A stretch of 54,725 bases of DNA. It comes from Mastigamoeba balamuthi (taxonomy: Eukaryota > Evosea > Mastigamoebida > Mastigamoebidae). The number at the start of each line of letters is the position of its first letter. The first letter of the stretch is position 1. The DNA is taken from the NCBI GenBank assembly GCA_902651635.1, contig CACRSC010000032.1:220912-275636 (forward strand), read 5' to 3'. Below, one piece after another: positions 11,134 to 19,700 of the stretch. The notes below the pieces were generated by a model. The model was not told the DNA's origin. It worked only from the letters and a program-made list of their open reading frames with translations, and searched no databases. The position numbers and the translations under genes were made by a program.

Positions 11134-12149
11134 ATGGCCGAGGACTGGACCGTCAAGGCGCTCAACGACTTCCTGTGCTCTCCCCATTGGGCGTCCCCCA
11201 TCGCCTCCTTCTTCGACACGCACTGCCACCGTCCGCGCTGCCGCTCCCGGGATCGCTCTCCCTGATTTTCCCGATCGCTGCAGTATTTTGCCGATCCGAC
11301 GGCGAGTTCGGCCTCGAGACGACCGCCGTGCACGCGGCGTACCGCGATCTCGTCGAGACGCTGCTGGGGGAGCTCGAATCGCGTGCCGGCATGAGCGAGG
11401 CGCAGCTGCTGGAGGCGTGCCAGGTGGGCGCCCTCTGCACGGCCTCCGCGGACCTCCCGGCCCTCCGCTCGGCCTACGAGGCCCTGCTCGCGGCCGACGA
11501 CTTCGCAGGCTTCGCCCAGCTGATGTCCGCGAGGCTCCCCGGCGGCCCGCAGGAGCGCAGGCACCGCGGGCACCGCAGCCGGCACGAGCGAGAGGCCCGC
11601 GGAGACCGCGAGTCCGCGGAAGACCGGCAGCTCAAGGCGGCGGTCCGCGAGTCGCTGCGGGACGCCAGGAGGGACGACAGGCACCGCAGGCGCAAGGCCG
11701 ACGAGCTGCAGCGCGCGCTGGACGCGTCCGCGGAGCTTGCGAGGCGCCAGAGCGCCGCCCGCGAGCTCGAGGAGCAGATGAGCAACGCGCTGAGCCTCGC
11801 GGAGCTCGAGACCCTCGACGCGGCCCGCCGGGCGCGCAGCGCAGAGGCCGAGCAGCGCGCCATGTCGCTGGCGCGCGAGGCGGGCGACAGGGCGCGGCTG
11901 GACCGCGAGGAGGCAGCGCGGGGCGCAGTCGAGGAGCTGAGCGGGAGGCGCAGAGGCGGCGCGGCCGCGAGCGTCGCGGGGGCCGTGAGGGCAGCGCGGG
12001 CGCGCGCAGAGGCCGCGAGGGCCGCGCAGAGGCCGGAGCCCAGGGTGAGCAGGGAGCACGACGCGGCGGCGCGCGAGGCCAGCAGGGCTGTGGAGGCGGG
12101 GCTCGAGGACGTGGGCCACGCCAGACGGCAGGCCCTCAACAGCAATTGA
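11134..12149 (+). CDS. CFAP36: CFAP36-like protein: BART domain plus coiled coil
   Basis: Exons 11134-11230 and 11284-12149 join across a 53-nt intron (donor GTCCGC, acceptor CTGCAG) to give 320 residues. Residues 1 to about 125 match the ARL2-binding (BART-like) fold: the opening MAEDWTVKALNDFLCSPHW with SPIASFFDTHC, then GEFGLETTAVHAAYRDLVET, an SEAQLLEAC helix and a closing AADDFAGFAQLM helix. The rest is a long Arg/Glu/Ala-rich coiled coil. This order and length match CFAP36 (CCDC104), which in other organisms binds ARL3-type GTPases in cilia. Its presence is the best hint that the organism builds a cilium or flagellum. The last codons overlap the first unit of a degenerate tandem repeat. 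Confidence 0.8.
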
Positions 12150-12460
12150 TGCCCTGCAGTGAACGCTGTTGGCCTGGGTGCTGCTGGAGGCCATGTCACA
12201 GCGCACCAGGAGTGTATTCCAATGGCGCTGCCTCTGTTGCAGCTTCCCCTGCCTGGTGGAACGAAGTGGGGGCTCGAGGAGGTGGGCCACACCAGACGGC
12301 AGGCTCTCATCGGCAATTGATGCGCAGAGCAGGCGTACCCTGGGTGCTGATGAAGGCTTTGAGACCAAGTCACAGCAACGGGAGTGCATTCCCAATGGGC
12401 CCGCCTTCGGTTACTGAGTGGTCTCACCAAACACAGGGCCTGATCAGCAGTTGTTGTCCG
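12095..12460 (+). repeat. Degenerate tandem repeat spanning the end of the CFAP36-like gene
   Basis: A block starting GGGGCTCGAGGACGTGGGCC near 12099 and ending at the stop (CAGCAATTGATG) recurs near 12270 as GGGGGCTCGAGGAGGTGGGC, ending CGGCAATTGATG. A weaker third copy begins near 12420 (CACCAAACACAGGGCCTGAT). Copies are about 171 bp then about 140 bp apart. The second and third are noncoding 3' echoes of the last exon. Confidence 0.6.
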
Positions 12461-12784
12461 CGCAATGCACTCGACGAGCACATGAGCGTCCTCTGGTTGT
12501 TGCTCAAGCGGCAACGCCGTGGCTGCGCCTCCCTCAGGGTCGGAGATGGCAACACCGCATTCGCATTGTCTACGAATGTGCTCCCAACATACAGACGGAG
12601 GTCTTCGCCTGTTGAGTCTGCTGACCTGGCGTGCCAAGTGACTGAGGGAACCAGAGAGCAGTTACCCGCGTGTTGACGTGGCTGGCCGAAATAGAAACAT
12701 ATCTGGAGAACAGATCCGTCTGACGTGGCTGAGGTGGATATTTCCGCAATCGCCTGCACAGCTGCTGTGAGGGCTCTCTTGCTG

Positions 12785-13708
12785 ATGGACCCGCAGCTCC
12801 AGGCAGCCATCGACCGATTCCGAGGGTTCGCTGCCCTCTACGACAGCGTCCGCCCCCGCGTGCCCGACCTCGTGGTGGACGTCGTCTGCTCGTACCTGAG
12901 TCCCCGGGGGTCTGCTGTCCGGGTCGTCGTGGACCTCGGCAGCGGCACGGGACTCAGCGCACGCCCCTGGGCCCGCCTGCAGCCCCCTCCCCGCGTCGTC
13001 TGCGTCGACCCCAACGAGGACATGCTCGGCCAGGCCCGCAGGGCCGCTGCTGAGGGCCCGTCGCCCGGGCTGTTCGAGTTCGTCTGCGCCTGCGCCGACA
13101 GGACTGGCCTGCCAACCGGCTGCGCAGACGTCGTGCAGGTCAGCCACGCCTTCCACTGGATGGAGCCCACCTCCACCCTCGCCGAGGCACGCGCAGCCCT
13201 CCAACGCCCTCGCAGGCCTCCGTTGTGGCGGGAGTTAATTCAATTGAATTGCGCCTCCTATTTCTGGCAGATTGCGCGTCTGCTGCGCCCGGGGGGCGTG
13301 CTCGCCCTCGTCGACTGCGGGTGGTCTCCGGTGATCCCGGGCTGCTGGCGCAGCGAGCGGGCGTTCGAGGAGGCCAAGCAGGCGGGCGACAGAGTCTCGG
13401 CCGAGCGCGGGCTCACCGAGTCGCTGCGCCGCTGGAGCGGCCACGAGGAGTCGCTGCGGACGTTGGCACCGCCAGGGGCGCTCGCGTGGGTGCGGCAGGT
13501 GCTGCTGCACGCCGAGGAGGAAGGCGACGCCGCGAGGCTCGTGGCGCTGGCCGAGAGCCAGGGAGGCGTGCAGACAGCGCTGAGGGGCGGCGCCACACGC
13601 GAGGAGCTCGGGCTCGACGCGCTGGAGCGGACGGCCAGCTGCGAGATGGGCGAAGCCAAGTCGGCGTGGCTGTGGGGCTACTCGGTGCTGCTGGGCCTGC
13701 GCGCCTGA
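12785..13708 (+). CDS. Class I SAM-dependent methyltransferase, TMT1/CRG1-like
   Basis: Transfers a methyl group from S-adenosylmethionine to an unidentified small molecule. The start is the ATG at 12785 (MDPQLQAAIDRFRGF). Motif I is VVDLGSGTG (Asp50 to Gly56), the acidic loop is VVCVDPNEDML, and SHAFHWM (His124, Trp125) is typical of the trans-aconitate methyltransferase/CRG1 group. An unspliced reading frame runs through, but 13187-13270 carries a CAATTGAATTG island and ends in GGCAG. Removing it with a GC donor (GCACGC) gives STLAEIARLLRPGGVLALV, exactly the family's order, and a 279-residue protein of usual size. This GC-AG intron is an inference from that fit. Broken copies of this gene's 3' half lie at 15400 and 15950. 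Confidence 0.8.
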   Translation: MDPQLQAAIDRFRGFAALYDSVRPRVPDLVVDVVCSYLSPRGSAVRVVVDLGSGTGLSARPWARLQPPPRVVCVDPNEDMLGQARRAAAEGPSPGLFEFVCACADRTGLPTGCADVVQVSHAFHWMEPTSTLAEARAALQRPRRPPLWRELIQLNCASYFWQIARLLRPGGVLALVDCGWSPVIPGCWRSERAFEEAKQAGDRVSAERGLTESLRRWSGHEESLRTLAPPGALAWVRQVLLHAEEEGDAARLVALAESQGGVQTALRGGATREELGLDALERTASCEMGEAKSAWLWGYSVLLGLRA

Positions 13709-14340
13709 CTGTCGAGAGCGTTGGCCCTCTGGTTCCACCGAGGGCCTCAGTTTGCAGGAAACCGCCTGCTGTAGTTGGGTCGTCTTGGCCAGACACTGAG
13801 GCAAGATGGCAACCACAAGTGCAACATCTGTCCGCTATTTCAAAGTGGTGTATCAGATTGGGAACTTGTGTACAGCAGCGATAGGGAGCCCTCGCTTGGA
13901 GCTTACCAGTCCAAGGAATCCTGCAATTGCCATGTAGGGCAGCGCAGTGACTGCCCTCTGATGCTCTGCGGGTGAGAGTTGGTGTATGCTCGCACCATGC
14001 ATTCAGTCGATTGATAAGGAGATCCAATTGGTCCGGGAATGGTCGCGCAAATTCCCATTTACAACTCCATTAGATATCTATATCGACGTGGCCCGTGATG
14101 ACCTGATGAGTGGTGGAGCTCAAGGGAACTTGATTTAGGAACTTATAGTGTCCCTCCGTGCCACAACTCTCTGCCAGAACCTCAGCCCAAAGTCTGCTGC
14201 TGCCGGTGTAATAAGCTTCTCATGATTGGCTGTAAAAAGCCTCTGCCTGGTGCCCTGGGCGTGAGAAGGCGTTAACCCTAATTCAAGAGGACAAGGCAGA
14301 CTGAGGAGACTAGGCAGCCTTATTCAATACACCTGAAGTC
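13709..14340. other. Intergenic between methyltransferase and the MADP array
   Basis: No convincing coding sequence. The methyltransferase 3' untranslated region should start here; the first shared flank of the MADP repeat unit begins near 14350. Confidence 0.4.
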
Positions 14341-14468
14341 TCACGGCTAGGGTAGGCCACCTCCTTGGCAACACAGCAGGCAGCATGTTTGGAGCATGCG
14401 AAACAGAGGCGTGGGAGACAGCGGGCCTGTGGCTTTCATGAGCACTGACTGTGCTTACAGGCAGTCCG

Positions 14469-15142
14469 TCATGCTACAGGCCACGAGGCACTGCTTGTGC
14501 CGTCAGCTGCGGCCAAGGGGGCCATGAACTCGTGGTCCCAGATGTTCTGATAAACGGCTCTGATGTCTTCGCCAAACCACACTAGATTCCTTTGCCCTCT
14601 CGAGATGTGCGCCTGCAGAGCCAGCAGTGAGACATGTGTGCTGCGAGAGACCTCTTCTCTGCGCTCACCAGGAAGCGATGGACGGGGCGCATGACGGTTT
14701 CCAGGTGCGCCCACACGGCAGCGGCCCCAGCGACGATGTGCTCCTGCAGGCCACCGTGGCCGAGGGCCTGGCGGAGGGCCCTCGCAACGTGGCGCAGGAA
14801 GAGCAGCACCTGCTCGTGGAGCTTGTCGTGTTCGGGATAGTTCAGCACAGCACGGAGTGGTAAGTCCTGGTGGAGCTCTTTGTGGCAGTCAAAGTAGAGG
14901 GTGCTCGACCACTCGCCAGCGAGGAGGGAGCTCCAGGCGACCTGGAACACGTGCGGCACGACGGGGAAGTCGTCCCACCGGGGCTCCATGCCCTCGAGTG
15001 GGTGGTACCTGGCCAGGACGCAGACGGCGTGCAGCACGTTGCTGTCCACGAGGGCCAGGGGGCTCTGGGACCCCAGGCGCCCATGGTGGCTGCTCATTAC
15101 CGCCACGGCGTTGCTCCTCCACTTTGCCCAGGGGTCCGCCAT
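14469..15142 (-). CDS. MADP-family protein, intact copy A
   Basis: Exons 15142-14669 and 14612-14469 join in phase 0 across a 56-nt intron (GTGAGC donor, CTGCAG acceptor), giving 205 residues. The N-terminus is MADPWAKWRSNAVAVMSSHH, followed by LGSQSPLALVDSNVLHAVC and the block VFQVAWSSLLAGEWSSTLYF. A helical middle (HEQVLLFLRHVARALRQALG) follows, and exon 2 adds FGEDIRAVYQNIWDHEFMAP. No signal peptide or transmembrane segment is evident. Family unknown: it is defined here by the copies in this window. Conservation of both exons and of the splice sites among copies supports a real protein. Function cannot be inferred. Confidence 0.7.
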
Positions 15143-15399
15143 TGGCTCAGCAGGGCAGGCTCAGTGTTTTGAGTAGTATCTCGCTCATATCTGCTGATAT
15201 CGTCACAACATGACAATCGATTGATGCCCCCTGCAAGCTCTCGCGGCCGCTCTTCAGAGACGCTGTTGCTCTCGGGGTCACTTGGCGAGCCCTCGGTATA
15301 CGCAGGGAACGCTGGGCTTCGCACCCTCGCGTGCCTCTTGCGCTCGCCTGTATGTTCTGCGTAGGCTGACTTGTAGCTCTCTGCTGGCGGCCACGGAGT

Positions 15400-15535
15400 G
15401 GGGGCCCTGCACCTGCCACACCCACTCGAGCGCCTCGAACGGTGCCAGCGTCCGCAGCACCTCCCCATGGCCGCCCCAGCATCAGACGACGCGATTACAC
15501 GTCATCGACCGAGACTCTGTCGCCCAAAGTCGTCA
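15400..15535 (-). pseudogene. Fragment of the methyltransferase 3' half
   Basis: On the minus strand GGGCGACAGAGTCTCGGTCG matches the intact gene near 13384, and after a deletion the frame LRTLAPFEALEWVWQVQ matches LRTLAPPGALAWVRQVL of the methyltransferase. It is in the opposite orientation to the parent, truncated at both ends and interrupted. It sits between MADP units A and D. Confidence 0.6.
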
Positions 15536-15559
15536 TAAATACTGAGTGCCCAGTTCCGA

Positions 15560-15841
15560 ATATTGACAGTGCAGAGAGTTTGTGTTTGGCGCAACAGAGG
15601 CGTGGAGCACGACCACCCGTCAGCGAGTATGGAGCTCCAGACGACCTGGAATACGCCCGGAAGGACGGGGAAGTCACCCCACTGGGGCTTCATGTCGGCG
15701 AGTGGTTGGTGCCTGGCTAGGACGCAGATGGAGCGCAGCACAGTGCGGTGCACGAGGGCCAGGGGGCTCTGGGACCCCAGGTGCCTGTGGTGGCCACTCA
15801 TCATCATCAGAGTTTCTCCACTTGCACAAGGGGTCTGCCAT
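15560..15841 (-). pseudogene. MADP-family relic D
   Basis: Starts MADPLCKWRNS at the ATG at 15841, then loses frame through a small deletion where intact copies have the NAVAVMSG motif. In another frame it continues LGSQSPLALVHRTVLRSICV and VFQVVWSSILADGW, then stops matching. No second exon is attached. Confidence 0.7.
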
Positions 15842-15899
15842 AGGGTCGCAGACCCAGTTTGTGACTGGCTACCAGGAATACACAATGATCATGGAGAGT

Positions 15900-15990
15900 A
15901 AATCCTTAGAGATGTACGAGGCCAAGACGACATTGGATTTTTGACTACTCAGTGCTGGGCCTCCGCGCCTGACTGACTAGAGCATGGGCC
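15900..15990 (+). pseudogene. Second fragment of the methyltransferase 3' end
   Basis: The stretch GAGATGTACGAGGCCAAGAC through CTACTCAGTGCTGGGCCTCC and CGCGCCTGACTG parallels the last codons and stop of the intact gene (13645-13715). It lacks the rest of the gene and carries small indels. Confidence 0.55.
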
Positions 15991-16298
15991 GAATGTACCG
16001 GGGTACAAGAGTCTGCCGAACGTTCTACCGATTACGTTACCCCCGCCGAAGATTGTCACTGCACACGTGACAGATACACACTCGGCCTGATTCGCACACC
16101 TGGTGCACACATCATGAATCATCGCCGAGTGCAGAGGAACGGAGTCACGCCAAAAGGGCTCCTGTCCTTGGCACGGGCCACCTCCTTGACAGCACAGACG
16201 CCAACATGTTTGGACCATGAGAAACAAGGCGTGGGGGGACAGCGGGCCTGTGGCAGTCATGCAACTCTAACAGTGCGGTACTGGAAGTATGTCATGCA

Positions 16299-16990
16299 TC
16301 ACTGTGAGGCGCTGCTCATGCCGGCAGCTGCGGCCAAGGGGGCCATGAACTCGTGGTCCCAGATGTTCTGATAAACGGCTCCGATGTCTTCACCGAACAA
16401 CCCAAGCTGCAATTTCGATAACACGAAGTGCGTCTGCAGAACCAGCCATAAGAAGAGTGTGTTGGGAGTGTAGTCCTCTCTGTGCTCACCAGGCAACGCT
16501 GGATGGGGCGCGTGACGCTGCACAGGTGGGACCACACAGCAGCGGCCTCTGCGACGACGTTCTGCTGCAGAAGACAGTGGCCGAGGGTCTGGCGGGCCTG
16601 GGCCAGCAGGGACCTCGCCACGTGGCACAGGAAGAGCATCAGCTGCTCGTGGAGCCTGTCGATGTGCTGGGCATACCTGTTCCCTATGCTCAGCGTGACA
16701 GTAGGTGTTATGTCCGTGAAGATCTCCCTGTGACAGTACATGTAGAGCGTGCTCGACCACTCGCCAGCCACGAGGGATCTCCAGGCGACCTGGAACACGT
16801 GCGTCACGATGGGGTAGTCGCGCCACTGGGGCTCCATGCCCTCGAGTGGGTGGCGCCTTGCGAGGATGCAGATGGAGCGCAGCACGTGGCCGTCCACGAG
16901 GGCCAGGGGGCTCTGGGCTCCCAGGCGCTTGTGCTGGCCGCTCATCACCGCCACGGTGTTGCTCTTCCACTCAATCTTGGGGTCTGCCAT
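16299..16990 (-). CDS. MADP-family protein, intact copy B
   Basis: Exons 16990-16490 and 16433-16299 join in phase 0 over a 56-nt intron (GTGAGC to CTGCAG), giving 211 residues. N-terminus MADPKIEWKSNTVAVMSGQH, then LGAQSPLALVDGHVLRSICI, VFQVAWRSLVAGEWSSTLYM, and exon 2 FGEDIGAVYQNIWDHEFMAP. It differs from copy A by a longer variable loop after STLYM and by its last residues (SSASQ). Exon 2 is far more conserved than the intron. Function unknown. Confidence 0.7.
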
Positions 16991-17149
16991 CAGTTCACTG
17001 ATTATTGAAATTGTGCTGTATCACATTCCGAAAACGTTCAGCGGGCGGTATCCCGATGGAGGTTCCCGGTATCAGGTGCTGCAGCTGTGCCCTCCACAGC
17101 GAAACTATGTACCAGTATCTCACGATCTGCTGCCCCTTGCTCTTGATAG

Positions 17150-17510
17150 CAGGGTGCACACCTCTTCTCTGTGCAAACCAAAGAAGCATCGCACGGGGCA
17201 CGTAACCATCCACAGGTGCGCCCGCTACAGCAACTTCGGCGCAGTGTGTTGCCGCAGGCCCGTGGGCGACCAGCAGGGCCCTCGCGACGTGGTGAAGGAG
17301 CACCAGTTGCTCGTGGAGCTTGTTGATTAATCGACACGCCTTCCTTCCGGGGCCTTCGTGCCCTCAAGAGGCGGCGGGCTGTGGCAGTCGAAGAAGAGTG
17401 TGACCACTCACAAACGAGGAGGGAGCTCCAGGCAACCTGGAACACGAGAGCCATGACGAATACTCGCTCCGCCGGGGCTCCATGCCCTCGAGCGGGTGGT
17501 GCCTGGTCAT
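17150..17510 (-). pseudogene. MADP-family relic E
   Basis: It lacks the start. A recognisable VFQVAWSSLLVCEWS block is followed by frameshifted remains of the helical region and a CTTGGTTTGCACAGAGAAGA remnant that corresponds to the exon 1 splice region (normally CCTGGTGAGCACAGAGAAG). The donor has been lost. Confidence 0.6.
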
Positions 17511-17899
17511 ACATCATCACAGCAGCACCTTGCTCTCACCACTGCCATTGCCTTACTGCCGCCTCGCACAGGTAAGTGCCCTCCACAGTGGGTGGTGTAC
17601 CGATGGAGGTTCTGGTGCCCAGGCGCTGCAGCCCGCGCGGTCTTCAGTGTACCTCAGCCCTCAAGATCTGCAGGCATCACCGCCAGTAACACGGGAAGAA
17701 TGATAAAGGAGCGAAGGGCCTGTGAATGTCTCGTATGTGAACTCCAATGGCTGTTCAGTCCAGCCGAAAGACCCACACAGCGAGGGAAGTCACAGAAGTG
17801 CTCAGTCGTTCCATTTGCGGTCTTACAGGACAGCCCCCACTCATCCGTCAGTGGACGTCTCGGCTGATCCGGTGGTCTGTCACACAATACGCTGCGAGG

Positions 17900-18576
17900 C
17901 GCTGCCTTCGCCTGAAGTATGGGTCAGCGGGCCCATGAACTCGTGTTCCCAGATGTCCTTAGATGCGGCTCTGAGGCTCAGGCCAAGCATTCTGGCGGAC
18001 TCGTGCTTATAATCACAGAGAAGTACGCCTGCGAGACGTCTGTGTGAGACACAGAGCGTTGGGACAGAGGCTCACCTGCTTCACTCGTGCGCTCGCCAGG
18101 AAGCATCGGATGGGACGCGTGACTCTGCACTGGTGCGCCCACACAGCAGTGGCCTCTGCAACTGCGTACTGCAGACTGCGGCGGCCGGCGGTCTCGCGTG
18201 CCACGGCCAGCAGGGCCCTTGCAACGTGGCCCCAAAAGAGAACCAGCTGCGAGTGTAGCTTGTCGATAAAATCAAAGCGCTCGGACCAGTCAACACGCGC
18301 GTTGAAGAGCTGGTTGAAGCAGGCGAGGTAGAGCGTGCACGACCACTTGCCTACTAGGAGCGAGCTCCAGGCGCCCTGGAACACGTGCGGCAGGATGGGA
18401 TAGTCGCTCCACTGGGGCTCCATGCCCTCGAGCGGGTGGTGCCTGGCGTGGCCGCAGATGGAGCGCAGCACGTGGCCGTCCACGAGGGCCAGGGGGCTCT
18501 GGGCTCCCAGGCGCCTGTGGTTACCGCTCATTACCACCACGGCGTTGCTCCTCCACTTAGTCCAGGGGTCTGCCAT
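17900..18576 (-). pseudogene. MADP-family copy C, exon 1 intact, exon 2 probably frameshifted
   Basis: Exon 1 is open from MADPWTKWRSNAVVVMSGNH through GCFLASARV. The usual CTG|GTGAGC donor has become CTG|GCGAGC, so a GC donor, or a later GTGAGC after GTGAAGCAG, would be needed. Exon 2 still encodes SLRAASKDIWEHEFMGPL near 17930-17980, but none of the simple joins I tried reaches that frame; the phase-0 joins hit early stops. It is most likely non-functional, though rescue by alternative splicing is not excluded. Confidence 0.6.
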
Positions 18577-19700
18577 TTAGCTCGGAATGCGGTACTATGA
18601 GATGGTTATACAACTATCTGCACAGGCAGGATACTTCCGAATCAATTGAGGCCAACGAACAAAATGCCATAAATAGGCCATAGGATCTCAATCCCCCCTC
18701 ACGTCACAGTGGAGCTTCTATAACTCAGCAACACATGCCGGTTCGTGTTGCCCTCTTTAACCACGTCGTTTTTGCCACCTTCGTAGGTGCTGCCGCTCGT
18801 TGCGGGGGTGCGGGATAGAGGGGCTTGGGTAACAGTACCAGGACACGAACACTCGCGACTTGTGCTGAAACTCTGAAGGCGTGTGAGGCTCCGATGTTCA
18901 AGAGCGAGGCCTGCTGAATGGAGAAGGCTCGGTCCTCCGACCTTCTTAGCCCTTCCGTGACAAGCCTTCACTGCCGTAGTGCTATGGCAGGCGTTTATCT
19001 CCTTCTTTACTCTCTACAATGTAGTTCACTACGTCTGAAGGGACTCCTATCTTTGCTGTCTCTATCAGGAGATCCACATCAAAACAGCGGATTGTGCAGT
19101 GGCGTGCATTGTTTCGCCATCGTTGTGCATTGGGTCGAAGGAAGTGAAAAACGGCTGACGAAAAACCACCGCTGTCAGAAGACACTGCGAAGAGAAGAAC
19201 ATCGGTGCATTGCCGCCCATGCATAACGAACGCATTGCTTTGAGGCACTGGCAGCCGGGGCACGGGCTTCCCCGTTGTGGCTCATTTTCCTTGCGGGGAT
19301 TGGAAGTCCCACAGCATTTCAAAGAGCTGTCCCGTTCTGGTGTACGGAAGTCTTCACACGCTCGCCGCTCTCCGTCCATCTCTCAGATTGCAATAATGCC
19401 ACGAGAAGCCGAACAAACAGGGGCAAGGCTACCTAGGTGACGCAAGCAGGCGTTCTGAACAGCTCGTCCCGAGCTGTTCCGCGGCGATTCTTCGGCATTT
19501 TCCGCGCGAATTAAGTCACGCCGAAATTAACACTCTTCCATCACAGCAGCTCTGGAAACAGAGCGAAGCGGAATTGTGCGGTTCTGCAAATAGCATTTTT
19601 GCCTTGCTGGCGCTGTTATTCTACATCGTGTCTGTGCACAAACGAGTTCACAACCTCAGAAACGCAAGACGAGCCACACTCGCCACAAAAGCAAGAGACG
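18577..19700. other. Intergenic upstream of the adenylyl cyclase
   Basis: It separates the MADP array from the cyclase start. Frames are short and no family is recognisable. The 19440-19700 part is the likely promoter and 5' leader of the cyclase; no clear TATA box was seen. Confidence 0.4.

Larger units (their letters stand above)
14340..18600 (-). repeat. Tandem array of five MADP-family gene units
   Basis: All five units face left. Beyond the coding parts, 3' flanks are shared too: the block around 14350-14460 (GCCACCTCCTTGGC, GACAGCGGGCCTGTGGC) is repeated near 16175-16260. Units lie at 15142-14469, 15841-15560, 16990-16299, 17510-17150 and 18576 to about 17900. Methyltransferase debris occurs between units, so the array grew by duplications that dragged neighbours along. 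Confidence 0.7.

Noticed and set aside
10887-12395. 502-codon minus-strand frame over the CFAP36-like gene
   Set aside because: Antisense of a repetitive Arg/Glu/Ala coiled-coil coding region; no independent support.
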